Below, piece by piece: positions 25,564 through 34,257 of a stretch of DNA of 64,000 nucleotides. Source of the stretch: Sphingomonas sp. PAMC26645 (GTDB lineage: Bacteria; Pseudomonadota; Alphaproteobacteria; Sphingomonadales; Sphingomonadaceae). The notes beneath the pieces are model-generated. The model worked only from the letters and a program-made list of their open reading frames with translations. It did no database searches and had not been told where the DNA came from. The stretch's first letter is position 1, and every line of letters starts with the position of its first letter. The DNA lies in assembly GCF_004795835.1 (NCBI RefSeq), contig NZ_CP039249.1, positions 3,075,001-3,139,000 on the forward strand, given 5' to 3'. The position numbers were made by a program, and so were the translations under genes.

Positions 25564-26526
25564 TCAGAGGGCGGCCTTCAAGTCCTTCAGCCCGGAGATA
25601 TAAGCGTTCGCATATTCAAGGCTTACATCCGGGTCGATCATGGGGTTTTCGAGGGAAGCGAGCACCTTGGTATGGGCATCCCCAAGCGCGCTGAAATCAC
25701 CCTTCAGGGCGCGCGATCCTTGAAGTTGTGCCGCTGCCTCAAACTGGTCGTCAACGAGATAGCGAACGCGTTGCCGCAGCGTCGACAGTCGCTGTTCATC
25801 TGCGGCGATAGCTTCGGCGGATCTATTCGGCATGGCAAGTCGAACTTTGATCGCGGCGATTTCATCCACCGCTTGAGGAATTTCAAGCTGAGCACCCGTC
25901 AGCCTTTTGCTGACTGCAGCGAGAATACCGGACTTGATAGCCATGCTATCTTTAGAGAGGATAAGCGCGGCCTTCTGGACCGCCGGATCGGCTGCTTTGG
26001 CGAATGCGCGCATTTGCGCGATCCGCTTCAGCTTGTAGCTGCCCTTTGTCGTCTGACCAACCAGCGCAATGGCCGGTGCCGCGACAGCGCCGATGCCAGT
26101 AGCGGCAGCGAGTGCGGCAATGGCAGTAAATGTACCGTCGATCTTGCTATTCAGCGCTGCTAAATCCTTGGCCGATCCAAGCTCCTTCATCGCTGCCCCG
26201 TATTGTGCAACGGCGCTGATGAGTTTGCTGGCCTCAGGCGCAACTTCGGCCGTGGAAATATCGACTCCCTGAAGGGAGAAAATGTTAGTGCATATGTCTT
26301 TTGGTTTAGTGTGATCACAGCCGACGTAGGTGAGCGTGCCTTCCCCTTCGACAAGAGCATTGGTGGCGAATGCCCTCGTGGCCGCGCGGTGGGCATCCAC
26401 GGCAGAACGGAAGGCGTCACGATCCCCTTGGGAAATTTTGTCAAACGCCGCGGTCTGAGGTGCAGGCGTTGTCGCGCATCCCGAAAGCATGAGTGCTGCT
26501 GCCGCAGTCAAGTTCATCCGCGTCAT
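25564..26526 (-). CDS. Predicted lipoprotein, unknown function
   Basis: 320 residues from ATG 26526; an in-frame TTG at 26535 sits closer to the strong GGGGAGA and may be used. The N-terminus TAAAALMLSGCATT is a lipobox with Cys, with no Asp after it, so outer-membrane sorting is expected. The mature protein is helical, with an Ala/Gly-rich hydrophobic stretch near 130-150 (IAALAAATGIGAVAAPAIAL) that could span or touch a membrane. Periplasmic helical domain after that (AIAADEQRLSTLRQRVRYLV). Family not recognised. First gene of a two-gene operon. Confidence 0.75.
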   Translation of the reverse strand: MTRMNLTAAAALMLSGCATTPAPQTAAFDKISQGDRDAFRSAVDAHRAATRAFATNALVEGEGTLTYVGCDHTKPKDICTNIFSLQGVDISTAEVAPEASKLISAVAQYGAAMKELGSAKDLAALNSKIDGTFTAIAALAAATGIGAVAAPAIALVGQTTKGSYKLKRIAQMRAFAKAADPAVQKAALILSKDSMAIKSGILAAVSKRLTGAQLEIPQAVDEIAAIKVRLAMPNRSAEAIAADEQRLSTLRQRVRYLVDDQFEAAAQLQGSRALKGDFSALGDAHTKVLASLENPMIDPDVSLEYANAYISGLKDLKAAL

Positions 26527-26882
26527 ATCGGCCAACGTCTCCCCCTGAGAACTAAAAGCACGACGAACTATTGTTGATGAAGCGTAGCCGGAATGTAGCC
26601 CTTAGCAAGACAAATTTGTTTGTCGGTGCAATGTTGCCGCGTCGTACCTTTGTTGCTGCGGTGTTGTGGTTGTCGCAGAAGCGGCTCGACCAGCTAGAGG
26701 AAGCGCTGCAATCGTCTCACAAGGCATCCTTTTCGAGAAAGGCAGCAGCGCGTCACGGTGGCATCTATCAAACCTACCTTCCGGAAAGCGGTCGGATTGC
26801 TTCTCTCCAACTGTCGTCGTTCGTTGTACGTTCGCTCCTAGCATCGATCCCCAACAGCCTTCGATCTATGTCCGGAAATATG

Positions 26883-27380
26883 ATGACTGATGATACCAAC
26901 TCTATCGAACTCGCAACTGAGCTGACCATCGCGTGGTTGAGCAATCCAAATACGCGGACATCGGCAGATGATGTCCCCGCCTTTCTGCAGTCGATGCATG
27001 CGGCTGTCTCCAAGCTCGGCGGTGAGCAGAGCGTAGATGCTCCGGAAGCGCCCGCGCAGGAGTTCACGCCTGCCGTGACTTCGCGAAAGTCGCTTGCGAG
27101 CAAGGATCAAATCATCAGCATGATCGATGGCAAGCCTTACAAGACGCTCCGTCGTCACCTCGCTACCAATGGAATGACCCCGGCCGAGTACCGCGAACGG
27201 TATAATCTCAAGGTGGATTATCCCATGGTTGCGGAAAGCTACAGCGAGAGCCGTCGTGCAATGGCCAAGAAGATCGGCCTGGGTCGTAAGCCCGGTCAGA
27301 CAATTCAAAAGGGCGCTGAACCTGCGGCTGCAAAGCCACGGCGTAATGCGAAGCCTATGGCAACGGCCGACGCTGAATAA
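26883..27380 (+). CDS. MucR/Ros-family transcriptional regulator with missing zinc ligands
   Basis: 165 residues from ATG 26883 (an ATG at 26880 is equivalent). The frame is open upstream to 26571, but that part has no ribosome site and poor composition. The C-terminal half matches MucR: DGKPYKTLRRHLATNGMTPA, YRERYNL, DYPMVAESYSESRRAMAKKI and GLGRKPG. MucR proteins normally hold a C2H2-like zinc finger beginning CLEDG; here the Cys position is Met (ISMIDGK) and the RHLxTH His is replaced by Asn, so zinc is probably not bound. DNA binding could still occur through H-NS-like multimer contacts. A strong terminator follows. Confidence 0.85.
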   Translation: MTDDTNSIELATELTIAWLSNPNTRTSADDVPAFLQSMHAAVSKLGGEQSVDAPEAPAQEFTPAVTSRKSLASKDQIISMIDGKPYKTLRRHLATNGMTPAEYRERYNLKVDYPMVAESYSESRRAMAKKIGLGRKPGQTIQKGAEPAAAKPRRNAKPMATADAE

Positions 27381-27467
27381 CTAGTTGGGAGGATCTTCGC
27401 GTGGTCGGATGCTATGCGCTGAGACCACCAGCGGTGTCATGTTCGCTCTCGTCAGGCCATAAATAAG

Positions 27468-27493
27468 AGGCCGCCCCTCGCGGGGTGGCCTTT
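27468..27493 (+). terminator. Rho-independent terminator after the MucR-type gene
   Basis: AGGCCGCCCC, loop TCGC, then GGGGTGGCCT form a 10-pair stem (one G-T pair), followed by TTTC. It lies 88 bases after the MucR-type stop. Confidence 0.8.
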
Positions 27494-27908
27494 CAATTGT
27501 CAGCCACTGCTGGCTTGATCCTTAGAGCGGGACAGCCCCGTCAGCGGAGGTCGCACACATTTGACTAGCTAGAGGGTTTTCGAAGTCGTATACTATGCGC
27601 CGCGATTGTTGCCATTGGGATGGTGTATTAGAAAACATCTAGCTAGACGGGCGATCAACCTCGTCGGCGCACAGGGGCTGATCCGGGCCGGGCAAGCCTG
27701 ATCTAATGCCAAAATGATCCCTCCTGGCCGGCCCCCGGGGCTGATGGCGCTCTATCGGTGGCCCTGTGCCGCCTAAACCCTCAGCCACTAGCCCCTCCCT
27801 CATCCAGCGCATTCCAGGCGCGGCATCAGCCAACGGCGAGTTCCGCACAGTCTGCACGGTGAATTGGGAATGCAGCAGCGTTAGCATTCTACGCAATCCC
27901 AAGGCTCT
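27494..27908. other. Intergenic, no gene seen
   Basis: About 415 bases between the terminator and the 3' end of the methyltransferase gene. An open minus-strand frame of 87 codons exists but is Arg/Pro-rich without a ribosome site. Nothing recognised. Confidence 0.5.
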
Positions 27909-28688
27909 TCATCGTCGCGCCAATCCAATCAACGCGGTGGAAGGGATCTGAAGCTGTGGCTGTTCGCGAGCCATCAGACGCAACTCGGAAACTATCAGGT
28001 TCTTCTCTCCAGGGTCCAGACTAGTCCAGTCGGACGATGGTCCGAACAGCGAATCAAGGTCATCCAGCAGCGCCATGTCGAGGTCGAAATCACGCGTCAC
28101 ACGCTCAATCCGCGGATCACGGTAGCCTGCGGCGACCAACTCGCGAGCGAAGCCTTCAGTCGTGTTGAGTATTGTCATCGCCTCAGGCATCGCTGCGAGC
28201 GCCCGGTCGGGGAGCAGCCTTCGAATCAACCGGCCGAGCAGCATGAAGGCACCCGCCCCTCGATCCTCCCAAACCGCGACGACCCCGTGGCCACCGGGGC
28301 GAGTGACCCGTACCATCTCGGTCAGTCCCTTGCGCCAGTCGGGAAACATGAAAACGCCAAAGATCGAGAACACCGCATCGAACCCGGCGTCGGGTAGGTC
28401 GAGCGCTTGGCCATCCATCACGGATGCCTCGACGTTCGGCAGCGCCTTTGCAGCGATGCGCGCGATCATGCCGGGCGAGAAGTCAGTCGCCACGACGTGC
28501 GCGCCCGTGGCTGCTGCTGCGAAGGTCAGCGCCCCTGTCCCTGCCGCGACGTCAAGGACCCGGGAGGCAGGGGTTAGTGGTACACCAGCCAGCGCCGCAT
28601 CAACGTAACGTGCGGTGTAGGGATGCGCGGTCGTCTCATACCGCTCGGCCGTACTATCCCAATGGTCCACCTTGTTGAACTCGCGCAT
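27909..28688 (-). CDS. Class I SAM-dependent methyltransferase
   Basis: 259 residues. The SAM-binding motif I is VLDVAAGTGALTFAAAATGA (about 45-64), followed by the acidic strand end VVATDFSPGM and motif with DAVFSIFGVFMFPD. The N-terminus (NKVDHWDSTAERYETTAHPY) is the UbiE/Methyltransf_11 type. The acceptor is unknown. It is transcribed away from an Rrf2-family regulator; the pairing and the inverted repeat between them suggest Rrf2 controls it. Confidence 0.88.
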   Translation of the reverse strand: MREFNKVDHWDSTAERYETTAHPYTARYVDAALAGVPLTPASRVLDVAAGTGALTFAAAATGAHVVATDFSPGMIARIAAKALPNVEASVMDGQALDLPDAGFDAVFSIFGVFMFPDWRKGLTEMVRVTRPGGHGVVAVWEDRGAGAFMLLGRLIRRLLPDRALAAMPEAMTILNTTEGFARELVAAGYRDPRIERVTRDFDLDMALLDDLDSLFGPSSDWTSLDPGEKNLIVSELRLMAREQPQLQIPSTALIGLARR

Positions 28689-28702
28689 TGCCTGCCTCTC
28701 GA

Positions 28703-28729
28703 ATCATGTAACCCGACAGGTATCGTGAT
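28703..28729. promoter_or_regulatory. Imperfect inverted repeat between Rrf2 and methyltransferase genes
   Basis: ATCATGTAACC, spacer CGACA, GGTATCGTGAT: the arms match at 8 of 11 places. It lies between the two divergent starts, where an Rrf2 dimer would bind. Site inferred from symmetry and position. Confidence 0.45.
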
Positions 28730-28772
28730 AGCCACCTCTTGCCAAGTCGGCGTCAGGTACGAAGAGGGTGTA

Positions 28773-29207
28773 ATGCGCAACGACGGTCGCCTTTCCCGAA
28801 TGCTGCACGTGTTGATCCACATGGCTCGGCACGATGGCCCGATGACCTCCGACGCCATCGCGCGAATGCTGAACACGAACCCTGTTCTGATCCGCCGCAC
28901 GATGGCCGGATTACGCGACGCGGGTTACGTCCGATCGGAAAAGGGACATGGCGGAGGCTGGTCTATCGTTGTCGATTTGGAGGCGGTGACGCTGCTGGAC
29001 GTGCACCAAGCTGTTGGAGGCCAGCGTCTCTTCGCGATCGGCATCGAGCAACCCGAACTCGGGTGCCGTGTTGCAGACGTCGTCAACGATGCCTTGGGTG
29101 ACGCGCTGAACGAGGCCGAACGACTTTTGACCGCACGCCTTGGATCAATCAGCCTGGCAACACTCGTCCGAGCGTTCGATAATAGATGCGATGCTATCCA
29201 AGCTTAA
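28773..29207 (+). CDS. Rrf2-family transcriptional regulator
   Basis: 144 residues from ATG 28773 (GAGGG upstream; the open frame extends earlier but without a site). The winged-helix pattern MLHVLIHMARHDGPMTSDAI, then RRTMAGLRDAGYVRSEKGHG is that of Rrf2. The position where Fe-S members (IscR, NsrR) carry three spaced Cys shows only one Cys (ELGCRVADVV), so it is a non-cluster type that may sense redox through one Cys or a small ligand. It lies divergent from the methyltransferase gene. Confidence 0.87.
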   Translation: MRNDGRLSRMLHVLIHMARHDGPMTSDAIARMLNTNPVLIRRTMAGLRDAGYVRSEKGHGGGWSIVVDLEAVTLLDVHQAVGGQRLFAIGIEQPELGCRVADVVNDALGDALNEAERLLTARLGSISLATLVRAFDNRCDAIQA

Positions 29208-29622
29208 CTCCGTCACGGCAATTCCGACTGGTAACGGCGGTCAAGCCAGCGGGGCCGTCCCGGCCGGGATTGAATTTTGAGGATGTCCGGGTTGGGAAGG
29301 ATAGCGGACGCCATCCCCGTATCCGCAATCTGGCCTCGCCGAGGCTTGCTCGGTCTGCGCCGCCTGAAAAACCAGCATCAGCCGCTTGAACGAGATCGTC
29401 CTCTTCGCGCAGCGATGGCCGAAATAAGGGATCATTGCCCGATGGCCGTGCGCGATGCCAAGCTAGGAATGCTTGAGAAACGATATCCGCGATGGTCGTC
29501 CCGATGACGGTAACCTTCTATAACGTCACGCTCACCACGCTGCATCGAAGCTGAATTACATCGGCTGTTCAGGTGAGACAATGTATCAACGCATCTGCCA
29601 ACACCGCCCATGGAGACTCTTG
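29208..29622. other. Intergenic, no gene seen
   Basis: About 415 bases between the Rrf2 gene and the STN-domain gene. Open frames are short and lack ribosome sites; nothing recognised beyond the Shine-Dalgarno of the next gene (GGAGA near 29612). Confidence 0.5.
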
Positions 29623-29958
29623 ATGCGCAAATTCCTGTTCCCGGTCATGCTCGGCCTTGCCGCAGCCCTGCCGCAATCCGCCACTGCGCAGGATGCCAGC
29701 TTCTACAACTGTCAGAACGACCGTATTCGGATAGCGATCACACCGATGCCGCTCGAGAAGGCGCTCGCTAAATTCACCAGCGTCACTCGCTGCCCGGTGT
29801 CGCTCGACACGGATCGCGTGAAGGGGCGTCCGACACGCGCCATGAAGACCGCGCTTACGAAGGGCCGCTTCACGCCCGAACAGGCACTTGCGCGGATGTT
29901 GCGTGGTACCTCGCTCAAAAGCACGCCGATCCACGGCGGTTTTTCCGTGAGCAAGTAA
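29623..29958 (+). CDS. Secreted stand-alone STN-domain protein
   Basis: 111 residues from ATG 29623, chosen for the GGAGA upstream (an ATG at 29581 gives a longer N-terminus without a site). Signal peptide MRKFLFPVMLGLAAALPQSA, then TAQ. The mature part follows the secretin/TonB short N-terminal pattern: ITPMPLEKALAKFTSVTRCP, PTRAMKTALTKGRFTPEQAL, and the closing strand GGFSVSK. STN domains usually front TonB receptors or secretins to pass signals to anti-sigma factors; here it is free and no receptor or sigma gene is adjacent. Two Cys may form a disulphide. Confidence 0.75.
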   Translation: MRKFLFPVMLGLAAALPQSATAQDASFYNCQNDRIRIAITPMPLEKALAKFTSVTRCPVSLDTDRVKGRPTRAMKTALTKGRFTPEQALARMLRGTSLKSTPIHGGFSVSK

Positions 29959-30138
29959 TCGTGACGGACACCCCGCCCCGGCAGCATACGCCTTCGCTGG
30001 CGATGATCGGTCTGCTTAGGCTGGTGTCATGAGACGCAGGTATCTCGACCTTCGGTCAGTAAGCAATGTCCCTCCGCGCGTGCCGTAAGCCAGGCTGGGA
30101 CCGTCTGCGGCCAACGGATCGACCTGATTGCCCAACCT

Positions 30139-31029
30139 TCAGATCGAGATGCGCTCTCCGTCGGCAGGGATCAGCAAGCTCTGGGCAAACCCTTCCTTCT
30201 TGGCGAAGGCGGCCAGGTCGGCACGGCTGAGGACGCAGTGATTGATCGCCTCCATATGGGTCGCGATCAGCTGCGAGGCGGGCGCCGCACGATGGACGGA
30301 CAGTACCCCCTGCGGGCCCATCAGGATCGGTCCGAGATCGACCCACTGGGCATAGCCGGCATTCAGGACGATTACGTCGGGCCGATGAGTCCGAATTGCC
30401 TGCGCGACGGCCGGATCCCAGACCGTGTCACCGACGACATAGACCGTTCTGTGCGAGGAGTGACGAAAGATCACGCCGCTAACCGGATCGAGCGTCGGCA
30501 CCGCACGCAGGACCTCTGCCCCACCATGATGCCCGCCCGTCCGCGATAGCTGAACGCCTTTGAACCGCGTCTCCGTGGTCATGATCCGCACGTCGCTGAA
30601 GCCTTGGCCGCGGATCGTGGCGGCATCCGTCGCGTTCTGGACGAAGATGGGCATCGCCTTCGGCAGAGACGTCTGTGCGACGTCATCCCAGTGATCGATG
30701 TGGGTATGCGTAACGATGACGGCGTCGGCATCGGCGAGGTCCGCGACCGACACGGGCAAGGGTACCAGAGGGTTTCGCAGATGGCTCATGGCGGACCCAG
30801 GGAAGCCCGGATACGTGCCCGGATCGGCGAACATTGGATCGACCAGGAACCGGACGCCCGCATAGTTTACCCGGATCGTGGCGTTGCGAATCTGTACGAT
30901 CGAATTCTCTGCCCCAGCAGCGGGGAGGGCGGCGTTCAACGATGGGGCGATCGCCAGTGTGGCGGCCGCACCAGTACTGACCGTCAGGAGTTGGCGCCGG
31001 GAAAGGCCGGAAGGCATGTTCGTCGACAT
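30139..31029 (-). CDS. Exported MBL-fold metallohydrolase (Tat substrate)
   Basis: 296 residues; ATG 31029 follows GGAGAAA. The N-terminus LSRRQLLTVSTGAAATLAIA is a twin-arginine signal. The metal site THTHIDHWDD is the HxHxDH motif of the beta-lactamase fold, and later GDTVWD and THMEAINH supply the other ligands. The UlaG-like subtype (lactonase or phosphodiester hydrolase) fits, substrate unknown. It lies 15 bases after the isochorismatase-like gene on the same strand. Confidence 0.88.
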   Translation of the reverse strand: MSTNMPSGLSRRQLLTVSTGAAATLAIAPSLNAALPAAGAENSIVQIRNATIRVNYAGVRFLVDPMFADPGTYPGFPGSAMSHLRNPLVPLPVSVADLADADAVIVTHTHIDHWDDVAQTSLPKAMPIFVQNATDAATIRGQGFSDVRIMTTETRFKGVQLSRTGGHHGGAEVLRAVPTLDPVSGVIFRHSSHRTVYVVGDTVWDPAVAQAIRTHRPDVIVLNAGYAQWVDLGPILMGPQGVLSVHRAAPASQLIATHMEAINHCVLSRADLAAFAKKEGFAQSLLIPADGERISI

Positions 31030-31044
31030 AATCGTTTCTCCGGT

Positions 31045-31593
31045 TCAGGCGTCCAGAAGGTCGGTGGTGGAAACCACCTGACCATAAGCGAAGGCTAGCG
31101 CCGCCATGAACGCTGCGTGGACTTGGGGCGCGGGTACATCGACGCCGTTGCTCGACAGTGCCATCGTCGCACACGCATCTCCCACAACGGTCACCCCGTA
31201 GCCGAAATCGAATGCGGCGCGTGCGGTCGCATCGATGCACATGTGGCTCATCGCGCCGACGATCACGACGTCCTCGACGCCCGCCTCGTCCAGCAGCTGC
31301 TTCAGACAGGTGTCGCGGAACGAATTCGGATAGTTCTTCGTCAGCGTCGTCTCGCCATCTATCGGCGCGACGGGGGCGAGGATCTCCGTTCCGGTCGTAC
31401 CGACCGCGAACGGGGCATCCTTGTCGCCCGGGGTCTCGTGGCGGAAATGGATGATCATGTCCTGCCGGTCGCGTGCCGAGGTCAGCACTCGCTTCGCATT
31501 CGCCACCGCCTGATCCAGGTTTTCGAGCGGCAACTTGCCGCCCGCGTCATATTCGTTCTGCAGATCGACTACTATCAGGGCCCGCTTGGCCAT
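31045..31593 (-). CDS. Isochorismatase-family cysteine hydrolase
   Basis: 182 residues. Catalytic triad visible: Asp10 in LIVVDLQNEY, Lys in TLTKNYPNSF, and Cys in GAMSHMCIDATARAAFDFGY. With the Cys present, it is expected to act as an amidohydrolase or similar rather than an ether hydrolase. It begins the minus-strand pair with the MBL gene and diverges from a GlxA-type regulator, which is the likely controller. Confidence 0.9.
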   Translation of the reverse strand: MAKRALIVVDLQNEYDAGGKLPLENLDQAVANAKRVLTSARDRQDMIIHFRHETPGDKDAPFAVGTTGTEILAPVAPIDGETTLTKNYPNSFRDTCLKQLLDEAGVEDVVIVGAMSHMCIDATARAAFDFGYGVTVVGDACATMALSSNGVDVPAPQVHAAFMAALAFAYGQVVSTTDLLDA

Positions 31594-31684
31594 TGACTTG
31601 CTCCTCGTTGATTTCGGGGCTTTGTATCAGCCGAACGCGAGCCATATCAGTGGCGGTGACGACAAAGACCGGGTTGAAAACGAC

Positions 31685-32656
31685 ATGATCGAAATTGCCA
31701 TCATAATGTATCACGGCGCGCAGCAGGCGGCGGTGCTGGGCATGACCGATCTGCTGCTCGCTGCAGACCGCATCGCCACGGCGGTGCCGAGTTCAGCGTC
31801 GACGCCAGCCTTGGTGGTCAGTCACTGGGCGGCCGAGGGGTCGGAAGGTGCGCTGATGCGCGTCTATTCATCGGCACCCTGCGGCACGACGCCATCGATC
31901 TGCATCCTGCCCCCCGCACTGGACGGTCCGCGCGACGAGGCGGACCCGGTGATGACGCGCTGGCTGCAGGATCGGCATGCCGATGGCGCCGTGCTGGCCT
32001 CGATATGCTCGGGTGCCTTCGTGCTCGGCGCGACGGGCCTGTTCGACGACCGGATCGTCACGACGCACTGGACCTATGAGGATCGCTTCCGAGGCCGTTT
32101 CCCCCGAACGGCGGTCGATACCGACCGGATTGTCATCGACGACGGCGACATCATCACGGCCGGCGGGGTCATGGCGTGGACCGATCTGTGCATGACGATC
32201 ATCGCTCGATTCCTGGGCGATACGGTGATGATGGACGTCGCGCGCGGCTTCCTGATCGACCCGCCGGGGCGCGAGCAGAGCTACTACAGCGGCTTCAGTC
32301 CGCACACCGGGCACAAGGACGAAGCCATACTTAAAGCGCAGCGGTTTCTACATGAGAGCGAAGGGAAGATTGTCGACGTCCCGACGCTCGCTGCCAAGGC
32401 CGGCCTGGAGGACAGGACATTCCTGCGGCGCTTCCAGAAGGCTACCGGTCACACAACCACCGAATACTGGCAACGCCTGCGGGTATCCAACGCCAAGACG
32501 AAGATGCGGGATACCGGCCTCCCCATCGATCAGATCGGCTGGCAGGTCGGGTACACGGATACAAGCGCGTTTCGTAAAGTGTTCAACCGCGTCGTCGGCC
32601 TGTCCCCATCCGACTACCGGCGTCGGTTCGCAATCAGGGACAGGACGCCGGAATGA
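31685..32656 (+). CDS. GlxA-family regulator (DJ-1/PfpI plus AraC HTH)
   Basis: 323 residues from ATG 31685. Residues about 1-190 form a DJ-1/PfpI-like sensor domain (VLASICSGAFVLGATGLFDD with the nucleophile-elbow Cys; TTHWTYEDRF). Residues about 215-320 are an AraC-type double HTH (LAAKAGLEDRTFLRRFQKAT, then IGWQVGYTDTSAFRKVFNRV and GLSPSDYRRRF). Such regulators respond to small molecules and usually activate a divergent operon; here that would be the isochorismatase and MBL genes. Signal unknown. Confidence 0.92.
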   Translation: MIEIAIIMYHGAQQAAVLGMTDLLLAADRIATAVPSSASTPALVVSHWAAEGSEGALMRVYSSAPCGTTPSICILPPALDGPRDEADPVMTRWLQDRHADGAVLASICSGAFVLGATGLFDDRIVTTHWTYEDRFRGRFPRTAVDTDRIVIDDGDIITAGGVMAWTDLCMTIIARFLGDTVMMDVARGFLIDPPGREQSYYSGFSPHTGHKDEAILKAQRFLHESEGKIVDVPTLAAKAGLEDRTFLRRFQKATGHTTTEYWQRLRVSNAKTKMRDTGLPIDQIGWQVGYTDTSAFRKVFNRVVGLSPSDYRRRFAIRDRTPE

Positions 32657-32946
32657 GCCCGCCTACGATTGCTTTAAGCCGGCCTATAAAGCAGCGCTAA
32701 TTGGTACGGTGCTATCCGCGGTAAATGTCGCATTTCCGAGCGGAGCGGGACTCTTAAAAGTGATGGATTTTCGAGGATGGCTGAATCTGACCGGTGAACT
32801 TTCTGGTAGCAATATCTCCATCAATTCACGCTACCTCGGAGATATGCCTGCACTTGTCCCTACTATGATGATCGGCGGCATCGAACTGCCCACCGCCCCC
32901 CTGCCGCAATAAGCGCAATCTTACGTACGTTGGCATCAGGACACTC

Positions 32947-34074
32947 GTGATCATGCCCCGCGCTCTAATACCACTCAGATGGCTGGAACGGTTGGCGGAC
33001 GATCGGGTTGATGGGGCGGCGCTGGACGGCCTTAAAACACTGTTGCCGCGACTAGTAATCGCATCTCTGGCGAGTTTACTATTGCTCGTGCATTTGGGTC
33101 CTCGCGCTGCGATAATTTGGATCAGCTTTGTCGGGTTTGCTGAGCTATGGTGCAGGCAATGCAGTAACATGCTGGCGCGACAGGACGGCCGCAGTCTGCC
33201 GGTACGGCTTAACTATATTGCCTCCGCACTCGCGACAACAATCGCGTGGACGAGTTTGCCAGTTTTACTGTGGTGGAGCAAGGTACCGGACATCGGCTCA
33301 GCCGTTATCGTCATGCTTATTTCGCAACTGATCCACGCCCAAGCCTTTGCCTTTCGGGCCCCGGCGATAGTGGCGTTCAAGGTTGGTGTTCCGGCCCTCG
33401 CAATGCTTGCGCTACCTTGGTTGGTCGGTTCATCAAGCTATTTTAGCATACTAACTTCCACGATAGCGTCAGGTCTTTGCATTGGCTACATTTATATTAG
33501 TATACGGGTAAATTTGCGCGGCGACGCGGCGCTGCGCAAAGCTCACGATGAGCTTGAGTACTTAGCATATTTTGACGCACTCACATCCCTCGCCAACCGT
33601 CGCCAGTTCACTTTGCACATGCGCACTTTAATTGAACTGTCCGATCGTCAAAAGTTGCAGTTTGCCCTGCTGTTGATTGATCTTGACCATTTTAAGGTGG
33701 TTAACGATACGTTCGGCCACGATGCTGGCGATGCACTGCTCGTCGCGGCAGGAGAGCGTCTGCGCGCGGTCGCTGGAGATTTGAGCTATGTAGCGCGGCT
33801 CGGCGGTGACGAGTTTGCCATACTCATCCCCGACGTCGGCGACACCGCCCAGATCGATGAGGTATGCGGTCGCATCGGAGAATGCTTCCAGCCGGCTGTC
33901 GATTTCAACGGAGAACGGATATACCTAAGTTCTAGCGTTGGTATCGCCCTTTATCCTGGCGACGGCTTAGGCATAGAGACAATTTTCAAGTCTGCTGACG
34001 TCGCGCTTTACGAAGCGAAAAGGAGCGGTCGAGGCACTTGGCGCTTCAGTTACGGGTTAGGCAAAGCAAAGTAA
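32947..34074 (+). CDS. Membrane-bound diguanylate cyclase (GGDEF)
   Basis: 375 residues from GTG 32947 (ATG 32953 is the alternative). The N-terminal 190 residues have about six hydrophobic segments, a MASE-like sensor. The GGDEF domain follows: FDALTSLANRRQFTLHMRTL, LIDLDHFKVVNDTFGHDAGD, and the intact active-site ARLGGDEFAIL (Gly286). The usual RxxD inhibitory site five residues before GGDEF is absent (here DLSYVARL), so product feedback may be lost. The gene stands alone on this strand between a GlxA gene and mobile remnants. Confidence 0.92.
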   Translation: MIMPRALIPLRWLERLADDRVDGAALDGLKTLLPRLVIASLASLLLLVHLGPRAAIIWISFVGFAELWCRQCSNMLARQDGRSLPVRLNYIASALATTIAWTSLPVLLWWSKVPDIGSAVIVMLISQLIHAQAFAFRAPAIVAFKVGVPALAMLALPWLVGSSSYFSILTSTIASGLCIGYIYISIRVNLRGDAALRKAHDELEYLAYFDALTSLANRRQFTLHMRTLIELSDRQKLQFALLLIDLDHFKVVNDTFGHDAGDALLVAAGERLRAVAGDLSYVARLGGDEFAILIPDVGDTAQIDEVCGRIGECFQPAVDFNGERIYLSSSVGIALYPGDGLGIETIFKSADVALYEAKRSGRGTWRFSYGLGKAK

Positions 34075-34099
34075 GTCAGGTAAATGACTGCACGACTGG

Positions 34100-34257
34100 G
34101 TCTAGATTTGACCTACTGAACTTAAGCCCGACCGACGTATCTCGCGCAATATAAACTGCAGACCCCCACTTGCTCACCGCCTGCTCAGCAATCAGCTTGT
34201 GCTTCACGTCGATGGCGAGCTGGATGTTGTAGCCGACCCCCACTTTGGTCATGCGCA
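34100..34257 (-). mobile_element. Remnant of an IS1182-type transposase
   Basis: The minus strand encodes KVGVGYNIQLAIDVKHKLIA and EQAVS, the conserved core of IS1182-family transposases (usually VGYNVQIAVDxKHKLIVxxEV). Both ends are missing, no terminal repeats were seen and the frame continues into unrelated sequence, so this is a scar. Confidence 0.7.

Noticed and set aside
32660..32912. Open frame after the GlxA gene
   Set aside because: It is the tail of an out-of-frame ORF through the GlxA gene; no start or ribosome site.
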